The notes under the pieces were generated by a model. The model saw nothing but the letters and a program-made list of their open reading frames with translations, made no database searches and was not told where the DNA came from. Source: Streptomyces longisporoflavus (GTDB lineage Bacteria > Actinomycetota > Actinomycetes > Streptomycetales > Streptomycetaceae). From it: 64,000 nucleotides of DNA. The position numbers and the translations under genes were made by a program. Each line of letters starts with the position of its first letter. The first letter of the stretch is position 1. Shown piece by piece: positions 15,701-25,299 of the stretch. The stretch is taken from the NCBI RefSeq assembly GCF_014649775.1, contig NZ_BMTR01000013.1, positions 186,001-250,000 on the forward strand. Direction: 5' to 3'.

Positions 15701-16744
15701 GTGAACGGGAACGCATACGCGGTCCGGGCCGAGGGGCTCGACAAGCGCTACGGCGAGAAGAAGGCTCTGGACGCATTCGATCTGCGCGTGGAGCGCGGCA
15801 CGGTGCACGGACTGCTCGGCCCGAACGGCGCGGGCAAGACCACCGCCGTACGCATCCTCTCGACGTTGGTACGGCTCGACGCGGGCCGAGCCGAGGTCGC
15901 GGGCGCCGACGTGGTGCGCCGGCCCGACCTCGTGCGCCGCAGCATCGGCCTGACCGGCCAGTACGCGGCGGTCGACGAGGTCCTCACCGGCCGGCAGAAC
16001 CTGGAGATGTTCGGCCGCCTCTTCCACCTCGGCGGCAAGAGGGCGGCGCGGCGCGCACAGGAACTCCTCGAACAGTTCGACCTGGTGGACGCGGCAGGCA
16101 AGGGCGCGGGCCAGTACAGCGGCGGCATGCGGCGCAGGCTCGACCTCGCCGCGTCGATGATCCTCGCGCCCGCCGTCCTCTTCCTGGACGAGCCGACCAC
16201 CGGGCTCGACCCGCGCAGCCGCCTCGAAGTCTGGGACACCGTAAGGAAGTTGGTCGCGGACGGAACGACGGTGCTCCTGACCACGCAGTATCTGGAGGAG
16301 GCCGACAAGCTGGCCTCCCGCGTCACCGTCATCGACCAGGGCCGCGCCATCGCCGACGACACCCCGGACGGCCTGAAGAACACGGTGGGCGGCAGCTACC
16401 TGGAAGTCGTGGTCCGCGAGACCGCCGACCTGCCCGCAGCCGTGGCGGCGGTCGCCCGGGTCGCCGAGGGCGTGCCCGAGGCCATTGACCTGGAGCGGCG
16501 CGTCCAGGCGGCCGTGACCGACCGGGTCGGCGCGCTGACGGACGTGGCCCGGACCTTGCAGGACCAGGGCGTCGCGGTGGAGGACATCGGGCTGCGCAGG
16601 CCGAGCCTCGACGACGTGTTCCTGCGCCTCACGGGGCACCGGACGGAAACCGACGAGGCAGCGGGGAAGACCACCGGGAAGGCCGAAGGGAAGGCCGCCG
16701 GGACGGCCGCCGGGATCGACGAGAAGACGGAGGTCGCGGCATGA
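15701..16744 (+). CDS. DrrA-like ABC exporter ATP-binding protein
   Basis: A 347-residue ATPase. Walker A GPNGAGKT is at 40-47, the signature YSGGMRRRLDLA near 146, Walker B AVLFLDEPTTGLDPRSR near 165, and the H-loop position is occupied by Gln (TTQYLEEADKL), as in DrrA-type drug exporters. A C-terminal regulatory region of about 100 residues and a Gly/Lys/Ala tandem tail follow. The GTG 15701 start is supported by GGAGGGG at 15689-15695. It is translationally coupled to the permease by an ATGA overlap. Expected role: export of a hydrophobic drug or metabolite. Confidence 0.92.
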   Translation: MNGNAYAVRAEGLDKRYGEKKALDAFDLRVERGTVHGLLGPNGAGKTTAVRILSTLVRLDAGRAEVAGADVVRRPDLVRRSIGLTGQYAAVDEVLTGRQNLEMFGRLFHLGGKRAARRAQELLEQFDLVDAAGKGAGQYSGGMRRRLDLAASMILAPAVLFLDEPTTGLDPRSRLEVWDTVRKLVADGTTVLLTTQYLEEADKLASRVTVIDQGRAIADDTPDGLKNTVGGSYLEVVVRETADLPAAVAAVARVAEGVPEAIDLERRVQAAVTDRVGALTDVARTLQDQGVAVEDIGLRRPSLDDVFLRLTGHRTETDEAAGKTTGKAEGKAAGTAAGIDEKTEVAA

Positions 16745-17604
16745 GCACCGTACTGCCCACGGACACCACGGACACCACGGACGCGTTGTCCGCCGACCCC
16801 TCGCGGGGCCGCCTCTACTGGGCGCTGGCCGACACCTGGAACGTCACCCGGCGCTACCTCACGCACTTCCAGCGCCAGCCCGTCAACATCGCCTGGCAAC
16901 TGGGCTTCCCGATCATCTCCGTACTCCTGTACGGATTTGTCTTCGGCGAGGCGATGAAGGTGCCCGGCGGTGGCGACGACGGCGACTACAAGCAGTTCCT
17001 GATGCCCGGCATGTTCGTGATGACCATGGCCTTCGGCTTCATGAACACCGCGATGGCGGTCGTCACGGACTCCACCAAGGGCGTCATCGACCGCTTCCGC
17101 TCGATGCCGATGGCGCCTTCGGCGGTGGCGGCCGGACGCGGGCTCGCCGACCTGATCGTCGCCTGCGCCGAGCTGGCGATCCTCGCGCTGACCGCGCTCG
17201 CCATCGGCTGGCGGTCGAGCGCCGGACTGCCGCAGACCCTGGCGGCCTTCGGCCTGCTGCTGCTCCTGCGGTTCAGCCTGATCTGGGTCGGCGTGTTCCT
17301 GGGCCTCGTGGTGCCGACCCCGGAGGCGGCGGGCGGCCTCTACGCGGTCGCCTTCCCGCTCACCATGATCTCCAGCGTCTTCGTCGCACCGTCCCTCATG
17401 CCCGACTGGCTGGCTCCGGTCGCGGCCTGGAACCCGGTGTCCTCCACCGGCACGGCGGCACGCGAACTGTTCGGCAACCCCGGCGCGGGCGGGTCGAGCT
17501 GGGTGGAACAGAACGCGGTCCTGATGGCGGTGGTGTGGCCCCTTGCGATCTCACTCCTGTTCCTGCCGCTGGCGGTACGGAAGTTCAAGCAGCTGAGCAG
17601 GTGA
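16741..17604 (+). CDS. DrrB-like ABC exporter permease
   Basis: A 287-residue ABC-2 type permease with six predicted membrane helices. The first cytoplasmic segment YLTHFQRQPVNIAWQLGFPIISVLLYGFVFG and the mid-protein FGFMNTAMAVVTDSTKGVIDRFRSMPM are typical of DrrB/NodJ-like subunits. It overlaps the ATPase gene by 4 nt and ends before a strong bidirectional hairpin. The two proteins should form one exporter controlled by the divergent TetR protein. Confidence 0.92.
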   Translation: MSTVLPTDTTDTTDALSADPSRGRLYWALADTWNVTRRYLTHFQRQPVNIAWQLGFPIISVLLYGFVFGEAMKVPGGGDDGDYKQFLMPGMFVMTMAFGFMNTAMAVVTDSTKGVIDRFRSMPMAPSAVAAGRGLADLIVACAELAILALTALAIGWRSSAGLPQTLAAFGLLLLLRFSLIWVGVFLGLVVPTPEAAGGLYAVAFPLTMISSVFVAPSLMPDWLAPVAAWNPVSSTGTAARELFGNPGAGGSSWVEQNAVLMAVVWPLAISLLFLPLAVRKFKQLSR

Positions 17605-17680
17605 GTCTTTCTCTGTACGCGGCCGGCCACGACGGACCGGTAGGTGAAGGCTGAGGCGGGGGCAGCTTTGTCGACGCAGT

Positions 17681-17717
17681 GAGGGCGCCCGGCAGGTGGT
17701 ACCTGCCGGGCGCCCTC
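17681..17717. terminator. Bidirectional terminator between permease and serC
   Basis: A perfect 17-bp stem GAGGGCGCCCGGCAGGT (17681-17697) with loop GGT and its exact complement at 17701-17717. It serves convergent genes on both sides. Confidence 0.9.
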
Positions 17718-17735
17718 ATCTGCGTAGGACAGTCT

Positions 17736-18854
17736 CTACAGCTTGTCGGTCACGTAGTCGACGCACTTCGTGAGCGCCTCGACGTCCGCCGGGTCGATCG
17801 CCGGGAACATCGCCACGCGCAGCTGGTTGCGGCCGAGCTTGCGGTACGGCTCCGTGTCCACGATGCCGTTGGCGCGCAGAGCCTTCGCCACCGCGGCGGC
17901 GTCGATCTCGTCCGCGAAGTCGATCGTGCCGATGACCTGCGAGCGCTTGGCCGGGTCCGTGACGAACGGCGTCGCGTACTTCGACTCCTCGGCCCACCCG
18001 TACAGGGTGCGCGAGGACGCGGCCGTGCGGCCGGTCGTGAACTCCAGGCCGCCCTGGCCGTTCATCCAGTCCAGCTGCTCACCGAGCAGGAAGAGCGTGG
18101 CGAGCGCCGGGGTGTTGTACGTCTGGTTCTTGCGGGAGTTGTCGATCGCCGTCGGGAGGCTGAAGAACTCCGGGACGTGGCGGCCGGAGGCGTGGATCCG
18201 CTCGGCGCGCTCGATGGCGGCGGGGGAGAAGACGCCGATCCACAGGCCGCCGTCCGACGCGAAGGACTTCTGCGGGGCGAAGTAGTAGACGTCCGTCTCG
18301 GCGATGTCGACCGGCAGGCCGCCCGCGCCGGAGGTGGCGTCCACCAGGACGAGGGAACCCTCGTCCGCGCCGTTCACCCGCTTGACGGGGGCCGCGACGC
18401 CGGTCGAGGTCTCGTTGTGCGTGAAGGCGTAGACGTCCACGCCCGCCTCGGCCTGCGGCTCCGGGTGCGTGCCCGGCTCGCTCGAAATCACCGTGGGCTC
18501 CGCGAGCCACGGGGCGAGCTTCGATGCCTTGGCGAACTTGGAGGAGAACTCACCGAACGTGAGGTGCTGCGACTTGTTCTCGATGAGGCCGTGCGTCGCG
18601 ACGTCCCAGAAGGCGGTGGAACCGCCGTTGCCCAGGATCACCTCGTAACCCTCGGGGAGGGAGAAGAGGTCGCGCACGCCTTCGCGCACCTTGCCGACCA
18701 GGTTCTTGACCGGGGCCTGGCGGTGGGAGGTGCCGAGCAGAGAGGTACCGGTGGCGGCGAGCGCGTCCAGCGCCTCCGTGCGCACCTTGGAGGGGCCCGC
18801 GCCGAAACGTCCGTCGGCGGGCTTGATGTCAGCGGGAATCTGGATCTCAGCCAC
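17736..18854 (-). CDS. serC: Phosphoserine aminotransferase
   Basis: A 372-residue PLP-dependent transaminase of the actinobacterial SerC type, converting 3-phosphohydroxypyruvate and glutamate to phosphoserine and 2-oxoglutarate for serine synthesis. The PLP lysine is Lys196 in FAPQKSFASDGGLW; other family features are FGAGPSKVR (19-25 region), LGTSHRQAPVK, NGGSTAFWD and DATSGAGGLPVD. Length is as expected. It is monocistronic: a terminator follows and a divergent oxidoreductase gene precedes it. Confidence 0.95.
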   Translation of the reverse strand: MAEIQIPADIKPADGRFGAGPSKVRTEALDALAATGTSLLGTSHRQAPVKNLVGKVREGVRDLFSLPEGYEVILGNGGSTAFWDVATHGLIENKSQHLTFGEFSSKFAKASKLAPWLAEPTVISSEPGTHPEPQAEAGVDVYAFTHNETSTGVAAPVKRVNGADEGSLVLVDATSGAGGLPVDIAETDVYYFAPQKSFASDGGLWIGVFSPAAIERAERIHASGRHVPEFFSLPTAIDNSRKNQTYNTPALATLFLLGEQLDWMNGQGGLEFTTGRTAASSRTLYGWAEESKYATPFVTDPAKRSQVIGTIDFADEIDAAAVAKALRANGIVDTEPYRKLGRNQLRVAMFPAIDPADVEALTKCVDYVTDKL

Positions 18855-19039
18855 GGGGTGAGCCTAACGGCTTCTCTGGCGGTGAACGGGAGGCGTCCGG
18901 CGGCTGAGATCGTGCCGACCCACAGGGTGGACGCCGCGGGGTGCCGCCCCGGACCCGCTCCCGAATCGGTGCGCGGCGGGCGTTCGGCCGCAGTCGGTGA
19001 GGGCCTTCGCGGATGCATTCTGTGGGCATGAATGTGGGC

Positions 19040-21958
19040 ATGAGTGATCTCGGAGGAGTGGAAGAGGAACTGCGGGCGGCCGTACGGGGGGAGGTGGATT
19101 TCTCCGTCACCGCGCGGGCCCTGAACACCATGGACGCGTCCAACTACCGCCGGGTGCCGCTCGGGGTCCTCGCCCCGCGCGACGCGGACGACGTGACCGC
19201 GGCGCTCGCCGTGTGCCGGGAGCGCGGGGTGCCCGTCGTCGCCCGCGGTGCCGGTACGTCCATCGCGGGGCAGGCCACCGGCACGGGGCTCGTCCTCGAC
19301 TTCACCCGGCACATGAACCGCATCGTGTCCGTCGACGCGGAGTCGCGGACCGCGGTCGTACAGCCCGGGGTGATCTGCGACCAGCTGCGGACGGCCGCGG
19401 CCCCGCACGGCCTGACCTTCGGCCCCGACCCCTCCACCCACAACCGCTGCACCCTCGGCGGCATGATCGGCAACAACTCCTGCGGGTCCCACTCGGTCGC
19501 CTGGGGCACCACCGCCGACAACGTCTCGTCCCTCTCGGTCGTGAGCGGCGCGGGCGTGAAGCTCGCACTCGGCCGGGGGTGGGCGGGCGCGCCGGACGGC
19601 CTGCGCCCGCTGGTGGAGGGCGGCCTGGAGCTGCTGCGCACCGGCTTCCCGGAGCTTCCGCGCCGGATCTCCGGCTACGCGCTCGATGCCCTGCTCCCCG
19701 AGCGGGGCGTGGATCTGGCCCGCGCCTTCTGTGGCTCGGAGGGCACGCTCGGCCTGGTGACGGAGGCGGTCGTACGCCTCGTCGACGCGCCACGCGCGCG
19801 TGCGCTCGCCGTCCTCGGTTACGCCGACGAGAGCGCGGCGGCGGAGGCCGCGGCGGGGCTGCTGCCGTACGGGCCGCTGACGGTGGAGGGGATGGCCGCG
19901 GACCTCGTACGGGGAGCGAGAGGTCTGCCCCGGGGCGGGGCCTGGCTGTTCGTGGAGACGGGCGGCGAGAGCGCGGGCGAGGCGCGGGCGCGTGCCGAGT
20001 CGATCGTGAAGGGGGCCGCCGCCGGGGGTGTCGTGGATTCGGTGGTGGTGACCGACCCGGCCGGACAGCGCGTCCTGTGGCGGGTGCGTGAGGACGCCAG
20101 CGGTACGGCGACGCGGATGCCGGACGGCAGCGAGGCGTGGCCGGGCTGGGAGGACTGCGCGGTGCCGCCGGCCCGGCTCGGGGCGTATCTGCGGGACTTC
20201 AGGGGGCTGCTCGCCGAGCACGGCCTGCGCGGGACTCCGTACGGGCACTTCGGGGACGGCTGCATTCACGTACGCATCGACTTCGACCTGATGAGCGACG
20301 ACGGCGTGCGGCGCTTCAGGCGCTTCTCGGAGGACCTGGCGGAGGTCGTGGTGGCGCACGGGGGTTCGCTGTCCGGCGAGCACGGGGACGGGCAGGCGCG
20401 GGCGGAGCTCCTTCCGAAGATGTACGGGGCTGACTTGGTGCGCTTCTTCGAGCGGGTGAAGGGGGTGTGGGACCCGGCGGACCTGCTGAATCCGGGGATG
20501 CTGGTGCGGCCCGCGCCGCTGGACTCGAACCTGCGGTTCGCCCCGCTGCCGAGGGAGCCGGTGGACGTGGCCTTCGGCTACCCCCATGACGGCGGGGACT
20601 TCTCGGCGGCGGTGCGGCGGTGTGTGGGGGTGGCGAAGTGCCGTACCTCGTCGGCTGGTTCGGGTGGTTCGGCTGGTTCGGGTGGCGGGGTGATGTGCCC
20701 GTCCTTCCGGGCGACGGGCGAGGAGGAGCACTCGACGCGGGGGCGGGCCCGGCTGCTGCACGAGATGCTCGCGGGGGAGGTCGTCACGGACGGCTGGCGC
20801 TCGGAGGAGGTACGGGACGCGCTCGACCTGTGCCTGTCCTGCAAGGGCTGCCGGTCCGACTGCCCGGTGGGCGTGGACATGGCCACGTACAAGGCGGAGT
20901 TCCTGCACCACCACTACGAGGGACGCAGGCGGCCGGCGGCGCATTACGCCATGGGCTGGCTGCCGGTGTGGCTGCGCCTCGCCGACCGGACGCGTACGGC
21001 GGGAGTGGCCAATGCGCTGATGCGGGTGGGGGTCCTTGCGTCGCTGGCCAAGCGGGTGGGCGGGATCGCTCCGGAGAGGGAGATCCCGCGGGTGGCGGGG
21101 GAGAGCTTTCGGCGGTGGTTCGGGGGGAGGGGGGCTTCCGAGGCCTCCGAGACCTCCGAGACCTCCGGGGGCCCCGGGGCCCCCGGAGGGCCGACGGTCG
21201 TGCTCTGGCCGGACACGTTCACGGATCACCTGTCACCGGCGGTGGGCCGGGCGGCGGTGCGGGTCCTCGAGGACGCGGGGCTGCGGGTGGTGGTGCCGCC
21301 GGGGGAAGTGTGCTGCGGTCTGACGTACGTGTCGACGGGGCAACTGGACCGGGCTCGCACGGTGATGCGGCGCACGCTGGATCGGATGGGGCCGCTTCTT
21401 GACTCGGAGGCGCCGCTGGTGGTCCTCGAACCCAGCTGTGCGGCGGCGCTCAAGACTGACCTGGTGGAACTGCTCGGGGATGACGCACGGGCGGCGGAAC
21501 TTGCCTCGCGGGTACGGACGTTCGCCGAGGCCCTGGAGGAACTGGCCCCGGAGTGGTCGCCGCCGCGGATCGAACGGCCGGTGGTGGGCCAGACCCATTG
21601 CCATCAGCACGCGGTCCTTGGGGACGGCGCCGAGCGCCGGCTGCGGGAGAAGGCGGGCCTGGAGGGGGAGTTGAGCGGCGGCTGCTGCGGCCTCGCGGGG
21701 AACTTCGGCTTCGAGGCGGGGCATTATGAGGTCTCGGTGGCGTGCGCGGAGGAGCAGTTGCTGCCTGCGGTTCGGGGGGCGGTGCCGGAGGCTGATGGCG
21801 GGGCGGTGGTCCTTGCGGACGGCTTCTCGTGCCGGACGCAGCTTTTGCAGGTGGGGGGCGGGGTTCGGGGGCGGCATTTGGCTGAGGTGTTGGCTGAGGG
21901 GGTCGCGGGGCGGGGCGGGCCGGGGGCTACGCGTGGACGCGGGGTGTCGTCGTCGTGA
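19040..21958 (+). CDS. FAD-linked D-2-hydroxyacid dehydrogenase with Fe-S domain (YdiJ/Dld-like)
   Basis: About 972 residues. The N-terminal half is an FAD_binding_4 domain (PVVARGAGTSIAGQ, GPDPSTHNRCTLGGMIGNN) plus an FAD-oxidase C domain with the GHFGDGCIH and SGEHGDGQAR motifs. Then follows a [4Fe-4S] ferredoxin region (CVGVAKC, VMCPSF, CLSCKGCRSDCP) and two CCG-type cysteine-rich domains (EVCCGLTY, GGCCGLAGNFGFE). This layout oxidises D-lactate or D-2-hydroxyglutarate and passes electrons to the quinone pool. Low-complexity inserts sit between Fe-S cysteines (SSAGSGGSAGSGG) and before the first CCG domain. Starts at 19013, 19028 and 19040 are all possible; none has a good ribosome site. 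Confidence 0.88.
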   Translation: MSDLGGVEEELRAAVRGEVDFSVTARALNTMDASNYRRVPLGVLAPRDADDVTAALAVCRERGVPVVARGAGTSIAGQATGTGLVLDFTRHMNRIVSVDAESRTAVVQPGVICDQLRTAAAPHGLTFGPDPSTHNRCTLGGMIGNNSCGSHSVAWGTTADNVSSLSVVSGAGVKLALGRGWAGAPDGLRPLVEGGLELLRTGFPELPRRISGYALDALLPERGVDLARAFCGSEGTLGLVTEAVVRLVDAPRARALAVLGYADESAAAEAAAGLLPYGPLTVEGMAADLVRGARGLPRGGAWLFVETGGESAGEARARAESIVKGAAAGGVVDSVVVTDPAGQRVLWRVREDASGTATRMPDGSEAWPGWEDCAVPPARLGAYLRDFRGLLAEHGLRGTPYGHFGDGCIHVRIDFDLMSDDGVRRFRRFSEDLAEVVVAHGGSLSGEHGDGQARAELLPKMYGADLVRFFERVKGVWDPADLLNPGMLVRPAPLDSNLRFAPLPREPVDVAFGYPHDGGDFSAAVRRCVGVAKCRTSSAGSGGSAGSGGGVMCPSFRATGEEEHSTRGRARLLHEMLAGEVVTDGWRSEEVRDALDLCLSCKGCRSDCPVGVDMATYKAEFLHHHYEGRRRPAAHYAMGWLPVWLRLADRTRTAGVANALMRVGVLASLAKRVGGIAPEREIPRVAGESFRRWFGGRGASEASETSETSGGPGAPGGPTVVLWPDTFTDHLSPAVGRAAVRVLEDAGLRVVVPPGEVCCGLTYVSTGQLDRARTVMRRTLDRMGPLLDSEAPLVVLEPSCAAALKTDLVELLGDDARAAELASRVRTFAEALEELAPEWSPPRIERPVVGQTHCHQHAVLGDGAERRLREKAGLEGELSGGCCGLAGNFGFEAGHYEVSVACAEEQLLPAVRGAVPEADGGAVVLADGFSCRTQLLQVGGGVRGRHLAEVLAEGVAGRGGPGATRGRGVSSS

Positions 21959-22700
21959 CCGGGGTCAAGGCCGCTTTGGGGGCGCTGTTTCGGTGCCCCG
22001 GTGTCGTGCGGTGTCGCCTCGTCCCCACCCACCCGCCCCCACCAAGCCAGGCAGTCCGTTTCCTATCCCCGTTCCGCTGCGCGCCCTCGACCCGGAGCTT
22101 CGGTGGCCCGGCGTTGGTGTCGGTTGCCGGGGCCGTCCGGTTCTCCCGAGTTTGGCGGTTCCGGGCCGGGCGTAAAGGGCGCTCCGCTGCGCTGCGCGTC
22201 GGCTGCGCCGATGGCCCTTCGGGCCACCCTTGACTCCCGTCCCTCCACCGCGCGAGGGAAGACGACCGGACGGCCCGGGGGCGGGACTCTCGACCAGGCG
22301 CCGTGGGATCGACTGTGTTCCTGCCGGGTGCGGACTGGTTCGTCGGGGGCGACCGGCAGATGGTGAGCTGCGCAGCAGGTTGGTTCGGAGTGCGGGTCTC
22401 GTCAAGCGGGTGCGGACTTGTTCGTTGGGGGTGGCCGCTGTCAGAGGGCGAGGTGGGCGGGAGTTGGGGGTGGGGGTGGGACCTACTTTGCAAAGTTGTG
22501 TTCGTGGAGTTGGGGGGCGCACGCGTTGCGGAATGCGCCCTTGGTGGGGGTGGGTGCCGGACCCTCTGAGGTCCGTGCCGGGTTGCGCGAATTGACCTCG
22601 ATTTTTGGTGCGCGATTGCACTCCTTGGGGGGTCTTTCAGGTTCCTAGGGTTGAGGAAACGGCGGCCGGAGATCGCCGTAAAACCGAAAGGGACACCAGC
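21959..22700. other. 742-bp stretch without a supported gene
   Basis: Codon-position bias is lost here in all frames. It contains a hairpin TGGCCC-TTC-GGGCCA (22212-22226), a GC-rich segment that resembles interspersed Streptomyces spacer DNA, and an imperfect 31-bp direct repeat at 22325-22355 and 22407-22437. The last 100 bp must hold the cupin promoter, but I see no clear -35/-10 pair. Confidence 0.6.
22325..22437. repeat. Imperfect 31-bp direct repeat, two copies 82 bp apart
   Basis: 22325-22355 and 22407-22437 both start CGGGTGCGGACT, continue GTTCGT with one difference, and end in a G-rich run then CCG; about four mismatches in 31. They are not part of any gene I can support. Confidence 0.65.
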
Positions 22701-23198
22701 ATGAGCAGCACGAACTCCGACTTCGTCGGCCTCCTCACCCGCGCCTCGGACGCCGAGACCAGCGCCGATCCGAGCAGCGTGATGACCCTGCTCGCCGACA
22801 CTGACGGGCCCAGGGGTGGGTACACCGCTTACCGCTCCACCTTCGCCGAAGGCGCCGTCGGGGCTCCGGCTCACTTCCACACCAAGGCCACGGAGCTGTT
22901 CTTCGTCGTCGGTGGCTCGCTGCGGGTGCTCGTGGGGGAGGAAGTCGTCGTCCTGAACGGGGGTGACTTCCTCGCCGTGCCCCCGCACACCCCGCACGCC
23001 TTCGCCGCCGCCCCCGGCTGCACCGCTGACGTCCTGTTCGTTTTCACGCCCGGCATGGCCCGCTTCGACTACCTGCGCCTCCTCGGCAGCGTGATGCGCG
23101 GCGAGGCCGACCCGAAGAAGATCGCCGAGTCCTCGGAGCGGTACGACAACCACTACGTCGACAGCCCCGTCTGGCGAGACGCCCTCACCGCCTCGTGA
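22701..23198 (+). CDS. Cupin-domain protein
   Basis: A 165-residue single-cupin protein. Metal ligands are readable as His58, His60 and Glu65 (PAHFHTKATELFFVVGG) and His99 (VPPHTPHAF). The tail (PGMARFDYLRLLGSVMRG) matches small cupins often annotated as quercetin-dioxygenase-like; the real substrate is unknown. ATG 22701 has AAAGGGA about 8 nt upstream. Confidence 0.88.
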   Translation: MSSTNSDFVGLLTRASDAETSADPSSVMTLLADTDGPRGGYTAYRSTFAEGAVGAPAHFHTKATELFFVVGGSLRVLVGEEVVVLNGGDFLAVPPHTPHAFAAAPGCTADVLFVFTPGMARFDYLRLLGSVMRGEADPKKIAESSERYDNHYVDSPVWRDALTAS

Positions 23199-23427
23199 GC
23201 GGCGTGGATTGCAGGAAAGTCCCGCGACGCGCCATGTGGGGGGGGGTGGTGGGGGCGGGACTTTTTTGCGGTGCGGTGGGGGTGGGTGGGGGTTGGTGCA
23301 GCCCGTGGAGCGGGTGGGATTGCGTACAGCAGTGAAAGGGTTTTGTGATCCTTACTTGGTCTACTATCTTGGACGGGGTAGTTCAGGTGAGTGGACTGGG
23401 TCACGTTGGTGGCGTGGAAGGTTGGTT

Positions 23428-24408
23428 GTGGACGCTTCTAGTGGTGGTCGGGGGGCGGCCGGCGGTGGGGGGTTTGGTGCGCTCGGGCCCGTCGGGCTTG
23501 TGCTTGCCGGTGGGGTTTCCGTTCAGTTCGGCGGGGCCATTGCCGTCAGCGTCATGCCGAAGGCCGGCGCGCTCGGCATCGTGACCCTGCGGCTCGCCTT
23601 CGCCGCGCTCGTGCTGATGGTCGTCTGCCGGCCTCGGGTGCGGGGGTACGGCAAGGCCGACTGGGGGACCGTTGTCGCCTTTGGCGTGGCCATGGCCGGG
23701 ATGAATGGGTTGTTCTATCAGTCCGTTGCCCGGATTCCCATGGGGCCTGCCGTCACGCTTGAGGTGCTCGGGCCGCTTGCTCTGTCTGTTTTCGCTTCGC
23801 GGCGTGCCGTCAATCTTGTGTGGGCCGGGCTTGCCCTGTGCGGCGTCTTCCTGTTGGGGGGCGGAGGCGGGTTTGCCGGGCTTGATCCTTTGGGTGTTGC
23901 GTTCGCGCTTGGTGCCGGGGTGATGTGGGCCGGCTACATCGTCTTCAGCGCTCGTACGGGGCGGCGCTTTCCGCAGGCCGACGGGCTTGCGCTTGCGATG
24001 GTTGTTGCTGCGCTGCTCTTCCTGCCGCTCGGGCTTGTCGAGTCCGGGGAGAAGCTTGTCCGGCCCGAGGTGCTCGGGCTCGGAGCCGCCGTTGCCGTGA
24101 TGTCGTCCGTGCTGCCGTACACGCTTGAGTTGCTCGCCCTGCGGCGGCTGCCCGCCTCCACTTTCGCGATCATGATGAGTCTGGAACCGGCCATCGCCGC
24201 CGTCGCCGGGTTCCTCGTTCTCGAGCAGGCTCTGTCCGTGAATGAGGCTCTGGCCATCTCCTTGGTCATCGCCGCCAGCATGGGGGCCGTGCGGACCCAG
24301 GTCGGGCGAGGGAAGGGGCGTAGGGCCGGGGGTGTCGTGTCGGGGTCCGCGCCGGAAGCCGTACTCGTCGAGGCGGGGGAAAACGTGCCGGAGCCGTCCG
24401 GAAAGTAA
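23428..24408 (+). CDS. EamA/DMT-family transporter (RhtA-like)
   Basis: A 326-residue drug/metabolite transporter with ten hydrophobic segments in two EamA repeats. Features include FGGAIAVSVMPKAGALGIVTLRL near the start and TFAIMMSLEPAIAAVAGFLVL in the second repeat, as in RhtA-type threonine/homoserine exporters. GTG 23428 is favoured by GGAAGG just upstream; a TTG two codons earlier is possible. Its third-position G/C is noticeably lower than its neighbours (frequent GTT, CTT, GCT, TCT codons). The substrate is not predictable from sequence alone. Confidence 0.85.
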   Translation: MDASSGGRGAAGGGGFGALGPVGLVLAGGVSVQFGGAIAVSVMPKAGALGIVTLRLAFAALVLMVVCRPRVRGYGKADWGTVVAFGVAMAGMNGLFYQSVARIPMGPAVTLEVLGPLALSVFASRRAVNLVWAGLALCGVFLLGGGGGFAGLDPLGVAFALGAGVMWAGYIVFSARTGRRFPQADGLALAMVVAALLFLPLGLVESGEKLVRPEVLGLGAAVAVMSSVLPYTLELLALRRLPASTFAIMMSLEPAIAAVAGFLVLEQALSVNEALAISLVIAASMGAVRTQVGRGKGRRAGGVVSGSAPEAVLVEAGENVPEPSGK

Positions 24409-24409
24409 T

Positions 24410-24448
24410 GCAAGCACGCTTGCTTGTTTCTGTGGACGCTGCCATGCT
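24410..24448 (+). promoter_or_regulatory. Candidate operator/promoter of the acyl-CoA carboxylase operon
   Basis: Perfect palindrome GCAAGC-AC-GCTTGC (24410-24423) overlaps a -35-like TTGCTT (24420-24425); 17 bp later is CATGCT (24443-24448). The layout, with the site overlapping -35 upstream of the first gene, fits repression by the TetR protein encoded at the operon's end. Confidence 0.55.
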
Positions 24449-24484
24449 CCGGGGCACACCGTCGTGCCCCGAGGGGAGCGCTCC

Positions 24485-25299
24485 GTGTCCGAAGCTGTGC
24501 CCGTACTCGATGATCTGCGCCGTGAGAGCGAGGAACTCGACCAGCTCGTGGTCGGGTTGGGGGATGAGGGGTGGGCGCTGCCCACTCCCGCCGCGGGGTG
24601 GACCGTCGCCCATCAGATCGCCCATCTCGCCTGGACCGACCGTGCCGCGCTGATCGCCGTCACCGACGGGGACGGGTTCGGCCGGCTCGTCGAGGAGGCT
24701 CTCGCCGCTCCCGAGACCTTCGTTGACGACGGGGCCGAGGAGGGGGCCGGGCTGCCGCCCGATGAGTTGCTCTCGCGGTGGCGTGCCGGGCGCGACGGGC
24801 TGCTGAAGGCTCTGGCCGCGGCCCCTCGCGGGACCCGCTTTCCCTGGTACGGGCCGCCTATGTCGGCCACCTCCATGGCCACCGCCCGGCTGATGGAGAC
24901 CTGGGCCCACGGCCAGGACGTCGCCGACGCGCTGGGCGTGGCGCGGGTGCCGACGGATCGGCTGCGGCACGTCGCCCATATCGGAGTCCGGGCCCGGGAC
25001 TTCTCCTTCGGGGTGCGAGGGGCGACAGTCCCGGAAACCGCCTTCCGGGTCGAACTGCGGCTGCCGTCAGGGGAGTTGTGGGTCAGCGGGCCTGAGGATG
25101 CCGAACAGCGCGTGACCGGGCCCGCTCTCGACTTCTGTCTTCTCGTCACGCAGCGCGCCCACCGCGCCGACCTCGGCGTACGTGCCGAGGGCGCCGACGC
25201 CGAGCGGTGGCTGGACATCGCGCAGGCCTTCGCGGGGCCGCCGGGCGCCGGGCGGCCCCCGCGAGCCGCCGGGGAGCGAGCCGCCGGGGAGCGCGGGCT

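Noticed and set aside
18638..21229. 863-codon minus-strand frame opposite the FAD/Fe-S dehydrogenase
   Set aside because: Composition is His/Arg/Pro-rich noise; the plus strand has complete, recognisable domains and serC occupies the rest.
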